Assembly (NCBI GenBank): GCA_947466965.1 | Contig: CANIFU010000013.1 | Location: forward strand, 1-51,562 | Direction: 5' to 3' | Length of the DNA: 51,562 bases | Origin: Bacteroidota bacterium | GTDB lineage: Bacteria > Bacteroidota > Bacteroidia > 2-12-FULL-35-15 | In this document: positions 44,432 to 51,562 of the stretch, in pieces | Numbering within the stretch: position 1 is the first letter of the stretch | Layout of the letters: every line of letters begins with the position of its first letter | Translations under genes and position numbers: made by a program | The notes under the pieces: model-generated | Seen by the model: the letters and a program-made list of their open reading frames with translations, nothing else | Databases searched by the model: none | Told to the model about the DNA's origin: nothing

Positions 44432-45775
44432 TCAGATGCGCTTGCTCACATAATTAAATCTCCAGAATAAAAGAATTGCGGAAATGGTTAAACCCATTGA
44501 TAAACCATACCAAACCCCTTCAACACCTAAATGTAGCTTGAATCCAAGGATGTAACTCATTGGTAAACCAATCAACCAATATGCAATAAGAGTAACTATT
44601 GTTGGTATTTTAACATCTTTTACTCCACGTAATGCACCCAAACCAACTACTTGAATGCCATCGCTCAGTTGAAAAAATGCGGCAATAACCAATAGTGATG
44701 AAGATATCGCGATTACGTTCGTTTCTTTACTGAAAAGTGTTGGAAGAAAGTTTTGAAATAAGATAAACGTTATTGCCATTGTACTCATAAATATTAAAAC
44801 CATCACAAAAGCACTAAATCCTGCAGACCTTATTCCTTCTCTGTTTTTTAATCCTAATTGATTACCTACTCTTACTGAAGCTGCTGCCGATAACCCACTC
44901 GCCATCATGTAGGTTGTGGATGCTAAACTAAGCGCAATTTGATGGGCCGCTTGTGCATCCGGACTAATCCATCCGATCATAATTACTGCAAACGCAAAAG
45001 CGCCGACTTCAAAAAACCATTGCAGTCCTGATGGAACTCCAATTCCCAATATTTTTTTTGTTAATTCTTTTGAAATATTCCTGAAATTAAATCCTTGCCA
45101 ATATTTTTTAAATGATTTATTGTAATATACATAAGCAAACATTGCAATAGCCATTGCAAACCTTGAAATGAAACTTGCCCAACACGAACCCATCAATCCC
45201 ATTTCAGGGAAACCCCAATGCCCGAAAATCATTAAATAATTTAATAATATGTTTAATAAATTCGCTCCAATCGTAATTAACATCGCAATTCCTGTGAAGG
45301 ATAGCCCCTCAGTAAATTGTTTAAATCCAGAAAAAATACACAAGGGAATCATTCCCAACATCATTACATTCAAAAACGGTATTGCTAAGTCTACAACCTC
45401 TTGTTTTTGATTGAAAAAGTTTAATAAAGGAGAAATTGAAAATAAAATAACAAAAAGTAAAATACCTAAAATGGTATTAATAATTATTCCATGTTTGAGT
45501 AATGCTGCATTTTCTTCGAAATTGTTTGAGCTGTCAGCTGCTGCTACCAGTGGGGTTATTCCATAAGAAACCCCTAAGCCAAAAACGAGTACTAATGTAT
45601 ATAGACTATTAGAAAGTGCAACGGCTGCTTGTTCAACGGTCCCGATTTGCCCAACCATTGCTGTGTCAACAACTCCTACCAAAATGTGACCTAACTGGCT
45701 CAAAACAACAGGGAAAGCTAATATAAATGTGGCTTTGTAATTCTTTAAATAGTTGTTGGAAAGCAAATTTGACAT
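44432..45775 (-). CDS. MATE-family efflux transporter
   Basis: 447 residues with 12 membrane helices in two halves. The N-terminal FPVVLSQLGHILVGVVDTAMVGQIG and the inter-half GVPSGLQWFFEVGAFAFAVIMIGW are clear NorM-type MATE features. It should export cationic compounds using Na+ or H+. It converges on aroA with 15 bases between stops and no clear terminator. Its -7 box is seven bases before the ATG. Confidence 0.92.
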   Translation of the reverse strand: MSNLLSNNYLKNYKATFILAFPVVLSQLGHILVGVVDTAMVGQIGTVEQAAVALSNSLYTLVLVFGLGVSYGITPLVAAADSSNNFEENAALLKHGIIINTILGILLFVILFSISPLLNFFNQKQEVVDLAIPFLNVMMLGMIPLCIFSGFKQFTEGLSFTGIAMLITIGANLLNILLNYLMIFGHWGFPEMGLMGSCWASFISRFAMAIAMFAYVYYNKSFKKYWQGFNFRNISKELTKKILGIGVPSGLQWFFEVGAFAFAVIMIGWISPDAQAAHQIALSLASTTYMMASGLSAAASVRVGNQLGLKNREGIRSAGFSAFVMVLIFMSTMAITFILFQNFLPTLFSKETNVIAISSSLLVIAAFFQLSDGIQVVGLGALRGVKDVKIPTIVTLIAYWLIGLPMSYILGFKLHLGVEGVWYGLSMGLTISAILLFWRFNYVSKRI

Positions 45776-45782
45776 AGGATTG

Positions 45783-45790
45783 CAAAGATA
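45783..45790 (-). promoter_or_regulatory. -7 box TATCTTTG for the MATE gene, leaderless
   Basis: Exact TAnnTTTG match with seven bases to the ATG at 45775. Confidence 0.6.
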
Positions 45791-45906
45791 GTTTTTATCT
45801 GATGATAAGAAAAGGCTTTATTCCGAATGCTTATTAAACTGCTTTTTTAATTTTTTTAATGCAACTTTATGGCCTAAAAAATCGTCATTCGTTTTGACAA
45901 TTTATT

Positions 45907-45914
45907 TATATTTG
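45907..45914 (+). promoter_or_regulatory. -7 box TATATTTG for the first T9SS cargo gene
   Basis: Exact TAnnTTTG match 40 bases before the ATG at 45955. Confidence 0.55.
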
Positions 45915-45954
45915 CAGTAGCTTTTTTAATAATCTATAAATCAAACACTTAAAA

Positions 45955-48315
45955 ATGAAAAAAAAATTATTAACTTTCTTTTTCCTTGGGACTATTCTGT
46001 TGCAAGGTTTTTCACAGACATCTCAATTGAAATTACCTGCCTCAGATACGAAAGAATACGAAAAAATGAAGGCGGAAGGCAAGATTCCTGCAAACTTTAG
46101 TTTCGAAAATAAGAACACAACTTTTCAACCCTCTTTTGAAGACCTGCAACGATTGGGTACTTCCCATAAAATGCCATCTTCTGGCTGTGGTTGTTACATC
46201 ACTCCAGATGCTTCTTATACATTAGCAATGGCGCCAAATGATGATTTGAGTACTGGATTGATTGCTATTCCATTTAACTTCTGTCTTTACGGTACAAATT
46301 ATACCTCGTTGTTTATTAATAATAATGGGAATATTTCTTTCGTTAGTTCTTATGGTACATTTACTGCCGCTGGTTTTCCTGATCCTGGATATATTATGGT
46401 TGCACCTTTTTGGGGGGATGTGGATACAAGAGGAACGGGAACTGTAAAATACAAAATTACTCCTACCGCATTGTATGTGAATTGGGAAGCTGTTGGATAT
46501 TATAGCAGCATGACAGATAAAGTAAATACGTTCCAATTGATCATTACAAACGGGCTAGATCCAATTTTACCTGCTGGCAATAATATTGCATTTTGCTACG
46601 GTGATATGCAATGGACGACTGGTGCTGCATCTATGGGTGTAGGAGGGTTTGGTGGATTTCCTGCAACAGTTGGTGTAAATGAAGGAGCGCCAGGATCAAA
46701 TTATATTCAAATTGGTACTTTTGATCAGGCGGGTGCTGCTTACGATGGTGGTTATGGTGCAAATGATGGCGTGAGTTGGTTAGATAATCAATCTTTTTAT
46801 TTCAATTCATGTTCAGGAAACAATATTCCTCCAATTGTTAGTATTTCACCTCCTTTATTAGGTGGTGGTGGTGCTTGCGATACATTGAAACTGTGCGGTA
46901 CAGACGATACGCTTGTTGTTAGCGCTTTGTTCTTGGCTCCTGAAATCGGTCAGAATACAACCATTGTAGTAAATACGTTTGGTGTTCCCGGAATCACCCT
47001 TATTAGCAATATCCCTGGAAACTCCGCAACAGCTCAAGTACAAATTGTTGCTTCTGCTGCAAATGCAGGATTGCAAACCATTCAATTTATTGCTACGGAT
47101 GATGGAACTCCTGCAGGTGTTACCACTGTAAATATTAATGTTTTTATTGATACAACAGGCTTAGCATCCTTCAATCCTATAATAACCGGAGTACTCGATT
47201 TTTGCGAGGGTGGAAGTACAACCCTGAGTATTACCCCGACAACCTATGATTCCTATATCTGGAACAATGGTACAACAGGGTTTACCGTTTCAACGGACTC
47301 TTCCGGACAAATTTGGTGTACTGCCAGTAAAAACGGATGTTTTAAAACTATTCTTGTTGATGTAGTAGAACATCCTGATCCTACTCCTGAAATTATTGGT
47401 AACTTATTTACTTGTTTTTCTAATACAACTGACTTGACTGTTGATTCTACTGGTTTATATACTACTTACCTTTGGTCGAATGCAAGTACAAATGATTCGA
47501 TCAGTGTAGTAAGTGGTACGTATACGGTTACCGTTACCGATTTCTTTGGTTGTACAGGTACATCGCCTGCTGTAACCGTAGTGAATGCCAACCCCGATGT
47601 TAGTATTTCGGGTTCAGTTCCTTTTTGTCCTGGTTATGATATTACTTTAACTGCAATACCTACAATTCCTGCAGGAGCAAGTTATTTGTGGTCAAATACA
47701 GCTGCAACTCCATCAACAACTGTGAATACTGCCGGTCAGGTAATTGTCACTGTTAGTTATACGAATGGATGTAATGCCGCAGATACAATTATAACAACTC
47801 AGTTCACATCTCCGCTTGCTAATTTCAGTAGCAACCCTCCGGGTACTACAAATCCGAATGTTGTTGTGAACTTCACCGATCTTTCAACAGTGTCTTCAGG
47901 TTCAATTGTTTTATGGGAATGGACTTTTGGAGATAGCACCGTTTCTACATTACAAAATCCTTCTCATATCTATGGGTCAGATGGAACGTACAATGTTGAG
48001 CTTGCTGTTCAAAGCAGCGATGGTTGTTGGGATACAATTATGTATCCCTATGTGATCGTTTCTGAAATTGAAGTGCCGAACATTTTTACTCCTAATGGTG
48101 ATAAAGACAATGAATATTTAGTTTTTAAAAATCTAAATTTCTATCCAGGTACTTCCATCTCTATTTTTAACCGTTGGGGAAATAAGATCTTCGAAAGTGC
48201 CGATTATCTAAACAATTGGAATGGAAGTGGTCAAAATGACGGAGTTTACTATTTTGTTCTCGAAAACTCGAAATTCGATAAACCTGTAGCTAACTTCTTT
48301 CAGATAGTTAGATAA
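45955..48315 (+). CDS. Secreted adhesin-like protein with nidogen-like, PKD and T9SS type B domains
   Basis: 786 residues. Signal peptide 1-21. Residues 95-280 form a nidogen/NIDO-like domain (NNNGNISFVSSYGTF, IMVAPFWGDVDTRGTG, VNWEAVGYY). Several Ig-like beta domains follow (about 300-620), some with paired Cys. A PKD domain lies near 625-705 with WEWTFGDSTVSTLQNPSH. The last 80 residues (VPNIFTPNGDKDNEYLVF, ISIFNRWGNKIFE, WNGSGQNDGVYYFVL) are a type B (gliding-associated) sorting domain. It probably ends on the surface. No catalytic motif. Confidence 0.9.
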   Translation: MKKKLLTFFFLGTILLQGFSQTSQLKLPASDTKEYEKMKAEGKIPANFSFENKNTTFQPSFEDLQRLGTSHKMPSSGCGCYITPDASYTLAMAPNDDLSTGLIAIPFNFCLYGTNYTSLFINNNGNISFVSSYGTFTAAGFPDPGYIMVAPFWGDVDTRGTGTVKYKITPTALYVNWEAVGYYSSMTDKVNTFQLIITNGLDPILPAGNNIAFCYGDMQWTTGAASMGVGGFGGFPATVGVNEGAPGSNYIQIGTFDQAGAAYDGGYGANDGVSWLDNQSFYFNSCSGNNIPPIVSISPPLLGGGGACDTLKLCGTDDTLVVSALFLAPEIGQNTTIVVNTFGVPGITLISNIPGNSATAQVQIVASAANAGLQTIQFIATDDGTPAGVTTVNINVFIDTTGLASFNPIITGVLDFCEGGSTTLSITPTTYDSYIWNNGTTGFTVSTDSSGQIWCTASKNGCFKTILVDVVEHPDPTPEIIGNLFTCFSNTTDLTVDSTGLYTTYLWSNASTNDSISVVSGTYTVTVTDFFGCTGTSPAVTVVNANPDVSISGSVPFCPGYDITLTAIPTIPAGASYLWSNTAATPSTTVNTAGQVIVTVSYTNGCNAADTIITTQFTSPLANFSSNPPGTTNPNVVVNFTDLSTVSSGSIVLWEWTFGDSTVSTLQNPSHIYGSDGTYNVELAVQSSDGCWDTIMYPYVIVSEIEVPNIFTPNGDKDNEYLVFKNLNFYPGTSISIFNRWGNKIFESADYLNNWNGSGQNDGVYYFVLENSKFDKPVANFFQIVR

Positions 48316-48335
48316 TTAGAAAAAATAAATTTTTT

Positions 48336-48365
48336 AAAGTCCCATTATATTTATAGTGGGACTTT
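48336..48365 (+). terminator. Terminator between the two T9SS cargo genes
   Basis: Stem AAAGTCCCA / TGGGACTTT with further TATA/TATA pairing inside, and a T-run after. Confidence 0.85.
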
Positions 48366-48390
48366 TTATTTAACACCCAATAATTTAGTT

Positions 48391-48398
48391 TATATTTG
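48391..48398 (+). promoter_or_regulatory. -7 box TATATTTG for the second T9SS cargo gene
   Basis: Exact TAnnTTTG match 23 bases before the ATG at 48422. Confidence 0.55.
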
Positions 48399-48421
48399 AA
48401 AAAACAATCCACAAACTACTC

Positions 48422-49648
48422 ATGAAAACTAAAAATAAAAAACGCGTATTTTTTTTATTGTTTGCGACATTTTTTACCGTAGCCAATTTCTCATTCGCTC
48501 AGATTGTAGGAGCCAATGCGTATATGAAGGGTAATAATATTGAAATTGGTATTTCCGGTATCGGTGGATTTGAAGGTGCTCCTTTGGATTCAACTTCTGT
48601 GCCGTTCGGAATGCACTTCCGCTCAAACAATCCCTTTTTTGGTTTTGTTGCAAATCCGCAATTAAATAGCTGGGCTACTTTTGATGGTGATTTTTTCACT
48701 CCTGGCAGTCCGGAAAATGGATGGGGATTTGAAATTGATTCAGTTTTAGGAACTTCACAAGGGAATAATTGTGCTTATTTGCAGCAAATTGACGGGGCAA
48801 TTACCAATTGGTCCTATTCAATGCCCCAAACCGACTGTGATTGGGAAGGTGATGCAACAACAGCAACGGATCTTCATTTTAAAATAAATTATCAATTGCA
48901 GGATAATGATTTGTTCTATATAACAACTGTTACAGTAACAAATAATACAACACTAACGATACCTCAATTATATTATTATAGAAATCTAGATCCTGACAAT
49001 AACATTGTTCTGAGTTCTGATTATACAACTAATAATACAATTTTAGGACAGCCGGCTTGTTGTACATACGCAAATGTTAGTGCTACTCAGGCGCTGCCTT
49101 GGAATTCGTTTTTCGCATTTTTAACGGAGGCGGACACCAATTGGCGCGCATCCGTTGGCGGGTTCTCAAACCGCGATGCCTCTGATCTTTGGAATGGAGT
49201 AGGGTTTAATCAAACTGTAGGCACATCTTCTTTCATGGATGAAGCAATTGCTATTTCATATCGTATTCAAAATTTGATTCCAGGAGGATCCGAAACATTT
49301 AAATTTTGTACCATGTTTGCAGGTGACTCAGTTACTCTAGCTTCAGCAATTTCAAGAATGGAACCATTAGTGACTAGTTTAATTGATCTTTCAGTTGTTC
49401 AAAATTTAATTACTGTGTATCCGAATCCTTTTAATGAAAATGCAACAATTACTATCGACAAAACAGTTCAATTGAAAAATGCAGAAATGCATCTTTACAA
49501 TGTGCTAGGTGAAGAGATCATCAATATGAACAATATTCAATCACACGAATTAAAGATTCAAAAGAACTCCATTTCTGAGGGTGTATATTTTTATAAGATG
49601 ATTAATAATGCTATGGTCATTGGAACGGGCAAGCTTATTATCAAATAG
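48422..49648 (+). CDS. Secreted protein with T9SS type A sorting domain
   Basis: 408 residues. Signal peptide 1-26 (ends SFAQ). The body (about 30-315) is rich in beta-strands and aromatic residues, with Cys pairs (CDWEGD, QPACCTYANV); I do not recognise a named domain. The last 80 residues (LITVYPNPFNENATITI, MHLYNVLGEEI, GVYFYKM, GKLIIK) form a type A sorting domain. It is a separate unit with its own promoter and terminator. Confidence 0.85.
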   Translation: MKTKNKKRVFFLLFATFFTVANFSFAQIVGANAYMKGNNIEIGISGIGGFEGAPLDSTSVPFGMHFRSNNPFFGFVANPQLNSWATFDGDFFTPGSPENGWGFEIDSVLGTSQGNNCAYLQQIDGAITNWSYSMPQTDCDWEGDATTATDLHFKINYQLQDNDLFYITTVTVTNNTTLTIPQLYYYRNLDPDNNIVLSSDYTTNNTILGQPACCTYANVSATQALPWNSFFAFLTEADTNWRASVGGFSNRDASDLWNGVGFNQTVGTSSFMDEAIAISYRIQNLIPGGSETFKFCTMFAGDSVTLASAISRMEPLVTSLIDLSVVQNLITVYPNPFNENATITIDKTVQLKNAEMHLYNVLGEEIINMNNIQSHELKIQKNSISEGVYFYKMINNAMVIGTGKLIIK

Positions 49649-49667
49649 AAGGTCTTTTTTTAGATTG

Positions 49668-49696
49668 AAAATCTCCGGATTAATTCGGAGATTTTT
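49668..49696 (+). terminator. Terminator of the second T9SS cargo gene
   Basis: Perfect 10-bp stem AAAATCTCCG / CGGAGATTTT with an 8-base loop and a T-run. Confidence 0.88.
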
Positions 49697-49784
49697 TGTT
49701 TACTAGAATATACAAAACAAAGCGCAGATAAAAAAATCAATCGAACTATATTTTAAAAGAGTTCTTTTTTACTCATTTCTTGCG

Positions 49785-49792
49785 TATCTTTG
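49785..49792 (+). promoter_or_regulatory. -7 box TATCTTTG for ssrA
   Basis: Exact TAnnTTTG match about 25 bases before the mature tmRNA 5' end. Confidence 0.6.
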
Positions 49793-49817
49793 CAATGTTA
49801 AAGTTCTTTTAAAATAT

Positions 49818-50180
49818 GGGGTCGTACGGTTTTGACAGCGTTGCGATTTTTATGTAAGCATGTCGTGTGTTGTGAATATGGCACGTAAATCCTAATTCTC
49901 AAAATTCTATCTGGCGAGTCTAACTACGCTATGGCTGCTTAATACCAAGTATTAAGTGCCTTTGTTTCCGGAGAAGCTTTGATCTTCTGCGTCTCCAGTG
50001 AAGCATAACAAATGAAGAAATAGTTGCGGAGCGTTTCGATCCGTGATGAGATAAAGAAACTAAGTATGTTTTTTGGCCTGCAGGTTTGCCTGAAATGTAA
50101 CGAAAATTAAATATCTGATACACATGTAGAAAGCATATTAATACGATGTTTGGACGAGGGTTCGAATCCCTCCGACTCCA
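49818..50180 (+). ncRNA. ssrA: Transfer-messenger RNA
   Basis: About 363 bases. The 5' end GGGGTCG pairs with the 3' CGACTCC to form the acceptor stem, followed by a discriminator A at 50180; CCA is not encoded. The tRNA-like 3' part has GAGGGTTCGAATCCCTC as the T arm. The tag reading frame is at 49913-49942 and encodes GESNYAMAA, a Bacteroidota-type degradation tag ending in AMAA. The inner region holds hairpins that fit the expected pseudoknots. tmRNA with SmpB rescues stalled ribosomes. The 3' end is the target of the serine recombinase element. Confidence 0.95.
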
Positions 50181-51562
50181 CTCGGAGGGAAGAAACTGAA
50201 AGTTCAGTTTTCTTCCCTCCTTTTTTTTGCCCCAATCCCTTGTCAGTCTTGCAAAGTATCTCGACCGCTTCGTTCAATTTTGTGGTTCGATACTGATTAT
50301 CTTTAAAATTCAGCTTTTCGGGAAAGACCGAACCAATAATCTTCTGTTTTACCTCTGTATTCTTTGAATCATAGTATTTATCAAGGTTTAAGACTACATC
50401 GAGGCAATCATCAATTTTAGTATCGTAACTTTCCATTCCTTGACGAATTTGCGTTTCTTCTCTATTCAACTTTTCTAATTCTGTTTCGATTTCAATTTTC
50501 ATTTCTTTATAATCCCCTGCTGAAAATTCGCCATCCAACATCATATCCTTTGCGTTCTTTAAACGCATATTTAATTTCGCAATATTAGCTTTAATCTTAT
50601 CCGCTTCTTTCTTACCTGAATTATTATAGTTTTTCAAGTTCCCTTTTAATATTGTAGCAAATAGCTCCACATACTTCGGGCTATTGTTATACTCTTTTAA
50701 ATGGTCAATAAAAGTGGTATTCATATCGAATGCCTTTTGCCTTTCTTTACAACCACCGCTGCAATGGTAATAAAAGAATTTACCACCTGCTCTACCTTTT
50801 GAAGCAGATGCAGTTAGATTTCTGTTGCATTGGGGACAGGTTAAATATCCACGCAACGGAAACTCATCTCTAATCGTTTGAAATTTATTAGGTATCTTCT
50901 TTTTTCTGCCCTCCAAAATATCCTGAACAGCATAAAATGTTTCCTCATCAACAATTGGTTCGTGTATGCCATCAGTCCAATAGGCAGGTTCATCTTTGTA
51001 AGCAGGAACTAACACCTTGCCGATATAACCTTTGTTTCTTAAAAGCATCCAAAACGAATTTCTTTCGCATTTTAAGCCCTGCTTATACAGCTTCTTTCTC
51101 AACTCCTCAATGTTGTGCATCCCTTCCGCAAACTCTTTAAATGCACTTCTAACCAGTTTCTCTTGTGTACCACCTTCGGGGGCAATAATCGGACGATTAT
51201 TTTCATCTCTCGTGTTTTTATATCCCCTTAAACAAGCACCTAACCAACGACCTTCTTTTTTTCCTCTACGGATTCCGTGAAATATATTTAATGCCCTACG
51301 GTCGTTATCTACTTCGGGTGCTGCAAGGTAGATAGCCAACATAATTTTGCTTTCAGGAATTTCAAAATCTAAAGGCTGTTCGATGGATTGAGGTTCTACA
51401 CCCATCTTTTTTAAATCACGGATTGTGATATACGCTTCGGCAACATTACGAGAAAATCTATCCCACTTTAAGAATAGTATATTATCAACATATCCGCTAT
51501 TCTTTTTAATGAATTGCATAATGTTGAGCCATTGGGGGCGGTTGAATGTTTTACCACTTTCG
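50107..51562 (-). CDS. Large serine recombinase, N-terminus beyond the window
   Basis: The frame is open from the right edge to a stop at 50107, giving about 484 residues. The N-terminal catalytic Ser region is outside; the remaining part of the resolvase domain shows ESGKTFNRPQW, ILFLKWDRFSRN, AYITIRDLKKMGVEPQSIEQP. The recombinase domain follows (about 110-200), then a zinc-ribbon (CPQCNRNL, later YYHCSGGCK) and a coiled coil (about 300-395). The last roughly 40 residues are encoded by the ssrA terminator and the tRNA-like tail and are probably not native. It likely integrates an element at the ssrA 3' end and lies at that element's edge. It may be shorter in practice. Confidence 0.88.
   Translation of the reverse strand, partial: ESGKTFNRPQWLNIMQFIKKNSGYVDNILFLKWDRFSRNVAEAYITIRDLKKMGVEPQSIEQPLDFEIPESKIMLAIYLAAPEVDNDRRALNIFHGIRRGKKEGRWLGACLRGYKNTRDENNRPIIAPEGGTQEKLVRSAFKEFAEGMHNIEELRKKLYKQGLKCERNSFWMLLRNKGYIGKVLVPAYKDEPAYWTDGIHEPIVDEETFYAVQDILEGRKKKIPNKFQTIRDEFPLRGYLTCPQCNRNLTASASKGRAGGKFFYYHCSGGCKERQKAFDMNTTFIDHLKEYNNSPKYVELFATILKGNLKNYNNSGKKEADKIKANIAKLNMRLKNAKDMMLDGEFSAGDYKEMKIEIETELEKLNREETQIRQGMESYDTKIDDCLDVVLNLDKYYDSKNTEVKQKIIGSVFPEKLNFKDNQYRTTKLNEAVEILCKTDKGLGQKKGGKKTELSVSSLRVESEGFEPSSKHRINMLSTCVSDI
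50151..50183. other. Probable attachment site at the ssrA 3' end
   Basis: The tRNA-like T arm and acceptor end of ssrA are intact here, and the recombinase gene begins right next to it. Integration at tmRNA or tRNA 3' ends normally keeps the gene whole by carrying an identical segment. The second copy should lie outside the window, so the exact core cannot be set. Confidence 0.4.
50184..50228 (+). terminator. Strong terminator after ssrA
   Basis: Long hairpin (GGAGGGAAGAAACTGAA pairing with its complement, one bulged base) at 50184-50220, then eight T. It lies inside the recombinase reading frame on the other strand. Confidence 0.85.

Noticed and set aside
49929-50123. Open frame on the minus strand within ssrA
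   Set aside because: It lies wholly inside the tmRNA and has no protein-like features.
50150-50180. tRNA-like T arm and acceptor end
   Set aside because: It pairs with the 5' end of ssrA at 49818 and is the tail of the tmRNA, not a separate tRNA gene.

Overview
The window is AT-rich DNA from a member of the Bacteroidota. The evidence is internal. Genes carry type IX secretion (T9SS) sorting domains. A PorX orthologue, a fused lpxC/fabZ gene, a DUF5723/TSP3/OmpA protein and the tmRNA tag GESNYAMAA are all characteristic of the phylum. Many genes are preceded by the Bacteroidota -7 box TAnnTTTG, and Shine-Dalgarno sequences are almost absent. I cannot name the genus. Most of the window reads as ordinary chromosome; the exception is the right edge.

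Layout. 1-5.2 kb: the start of a secreted M43 zinc protease (cut by the left edge), a TonB-dependent receptor preceded by a small membrane-anchored protein and two leader hairpins, and a rhomboid protease. 5.2-12.6 kb: housekeeping genes (ABC-F ATPase, ABM-fold protein plus SAM hydrolase, PhoH, PurC, Rieske protein, an unknown secreted protein, an MBL-fold hydrolase). 12.7-18 kb: an outer-membrane DUF5723-TSP3-OmpA protein and a large membrane-anchored protein with a propeller-like C-terminus. 18.1-25.8 kb: RNase HII and a glycosyltransferase on the minus strand, divergent from a surface-polysaccharide operon (FkbM methyltransferase, flippase, two tandem Wzz-like proteins, O-antigen ligase/polymerase). 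25.9-33.3 kb: a SpoIIE-type phosphatase, then lipid A and translation genes on the minus strand (LpxD paralogue, EF-P, a lone ABC ATPase, LpxA, LpxC/FabZ, HD hydrolase). 33.4-37.2 kb: porX, tsaE, alanine dehydrogenase and a DUF4258 protein. 37.3-40.6 kb: a minus-strand group made of an MbnP-like protein, a MauG/MbnH-like di-haem protein and a YHYH protein. 40.8-45.8 kb: proline dehydrogenase, the shikimate pair aroB-aroA, and a MATE transporter. 45.9-49.7 kb: two T9SS cargo proteins. 49.8 kb to the end: ssrA (tmRNA) with a serine recombinase reading head-on into its 3' end, which marks one end of a probable integrated element extending past the right edge.

The most interesting points are: (1) the ssrA-targeted serine recombinase, whose open frame runs through the tmRNA terminator and the tRNA-like tail; (2) the mbnP-mauG pair with no visible methanobactin genes, next to a YHYH protein; (3) an atypical lpxD beside efp, and no lpxD in the HD-lpxC gap; (4) several promoters so close to the start codon that the transcripts should be leaderless, in two cases with divergent promoters packed back to back; (5) two stacked hairpins between the small protein and the TonB receptor. 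I saw no CRISPR array, insertion sequence or free-standing tRNA gene. No gap between genes exceeds 300 bases. Database searches were not possible, so family names rest on motifs and recalled family features.
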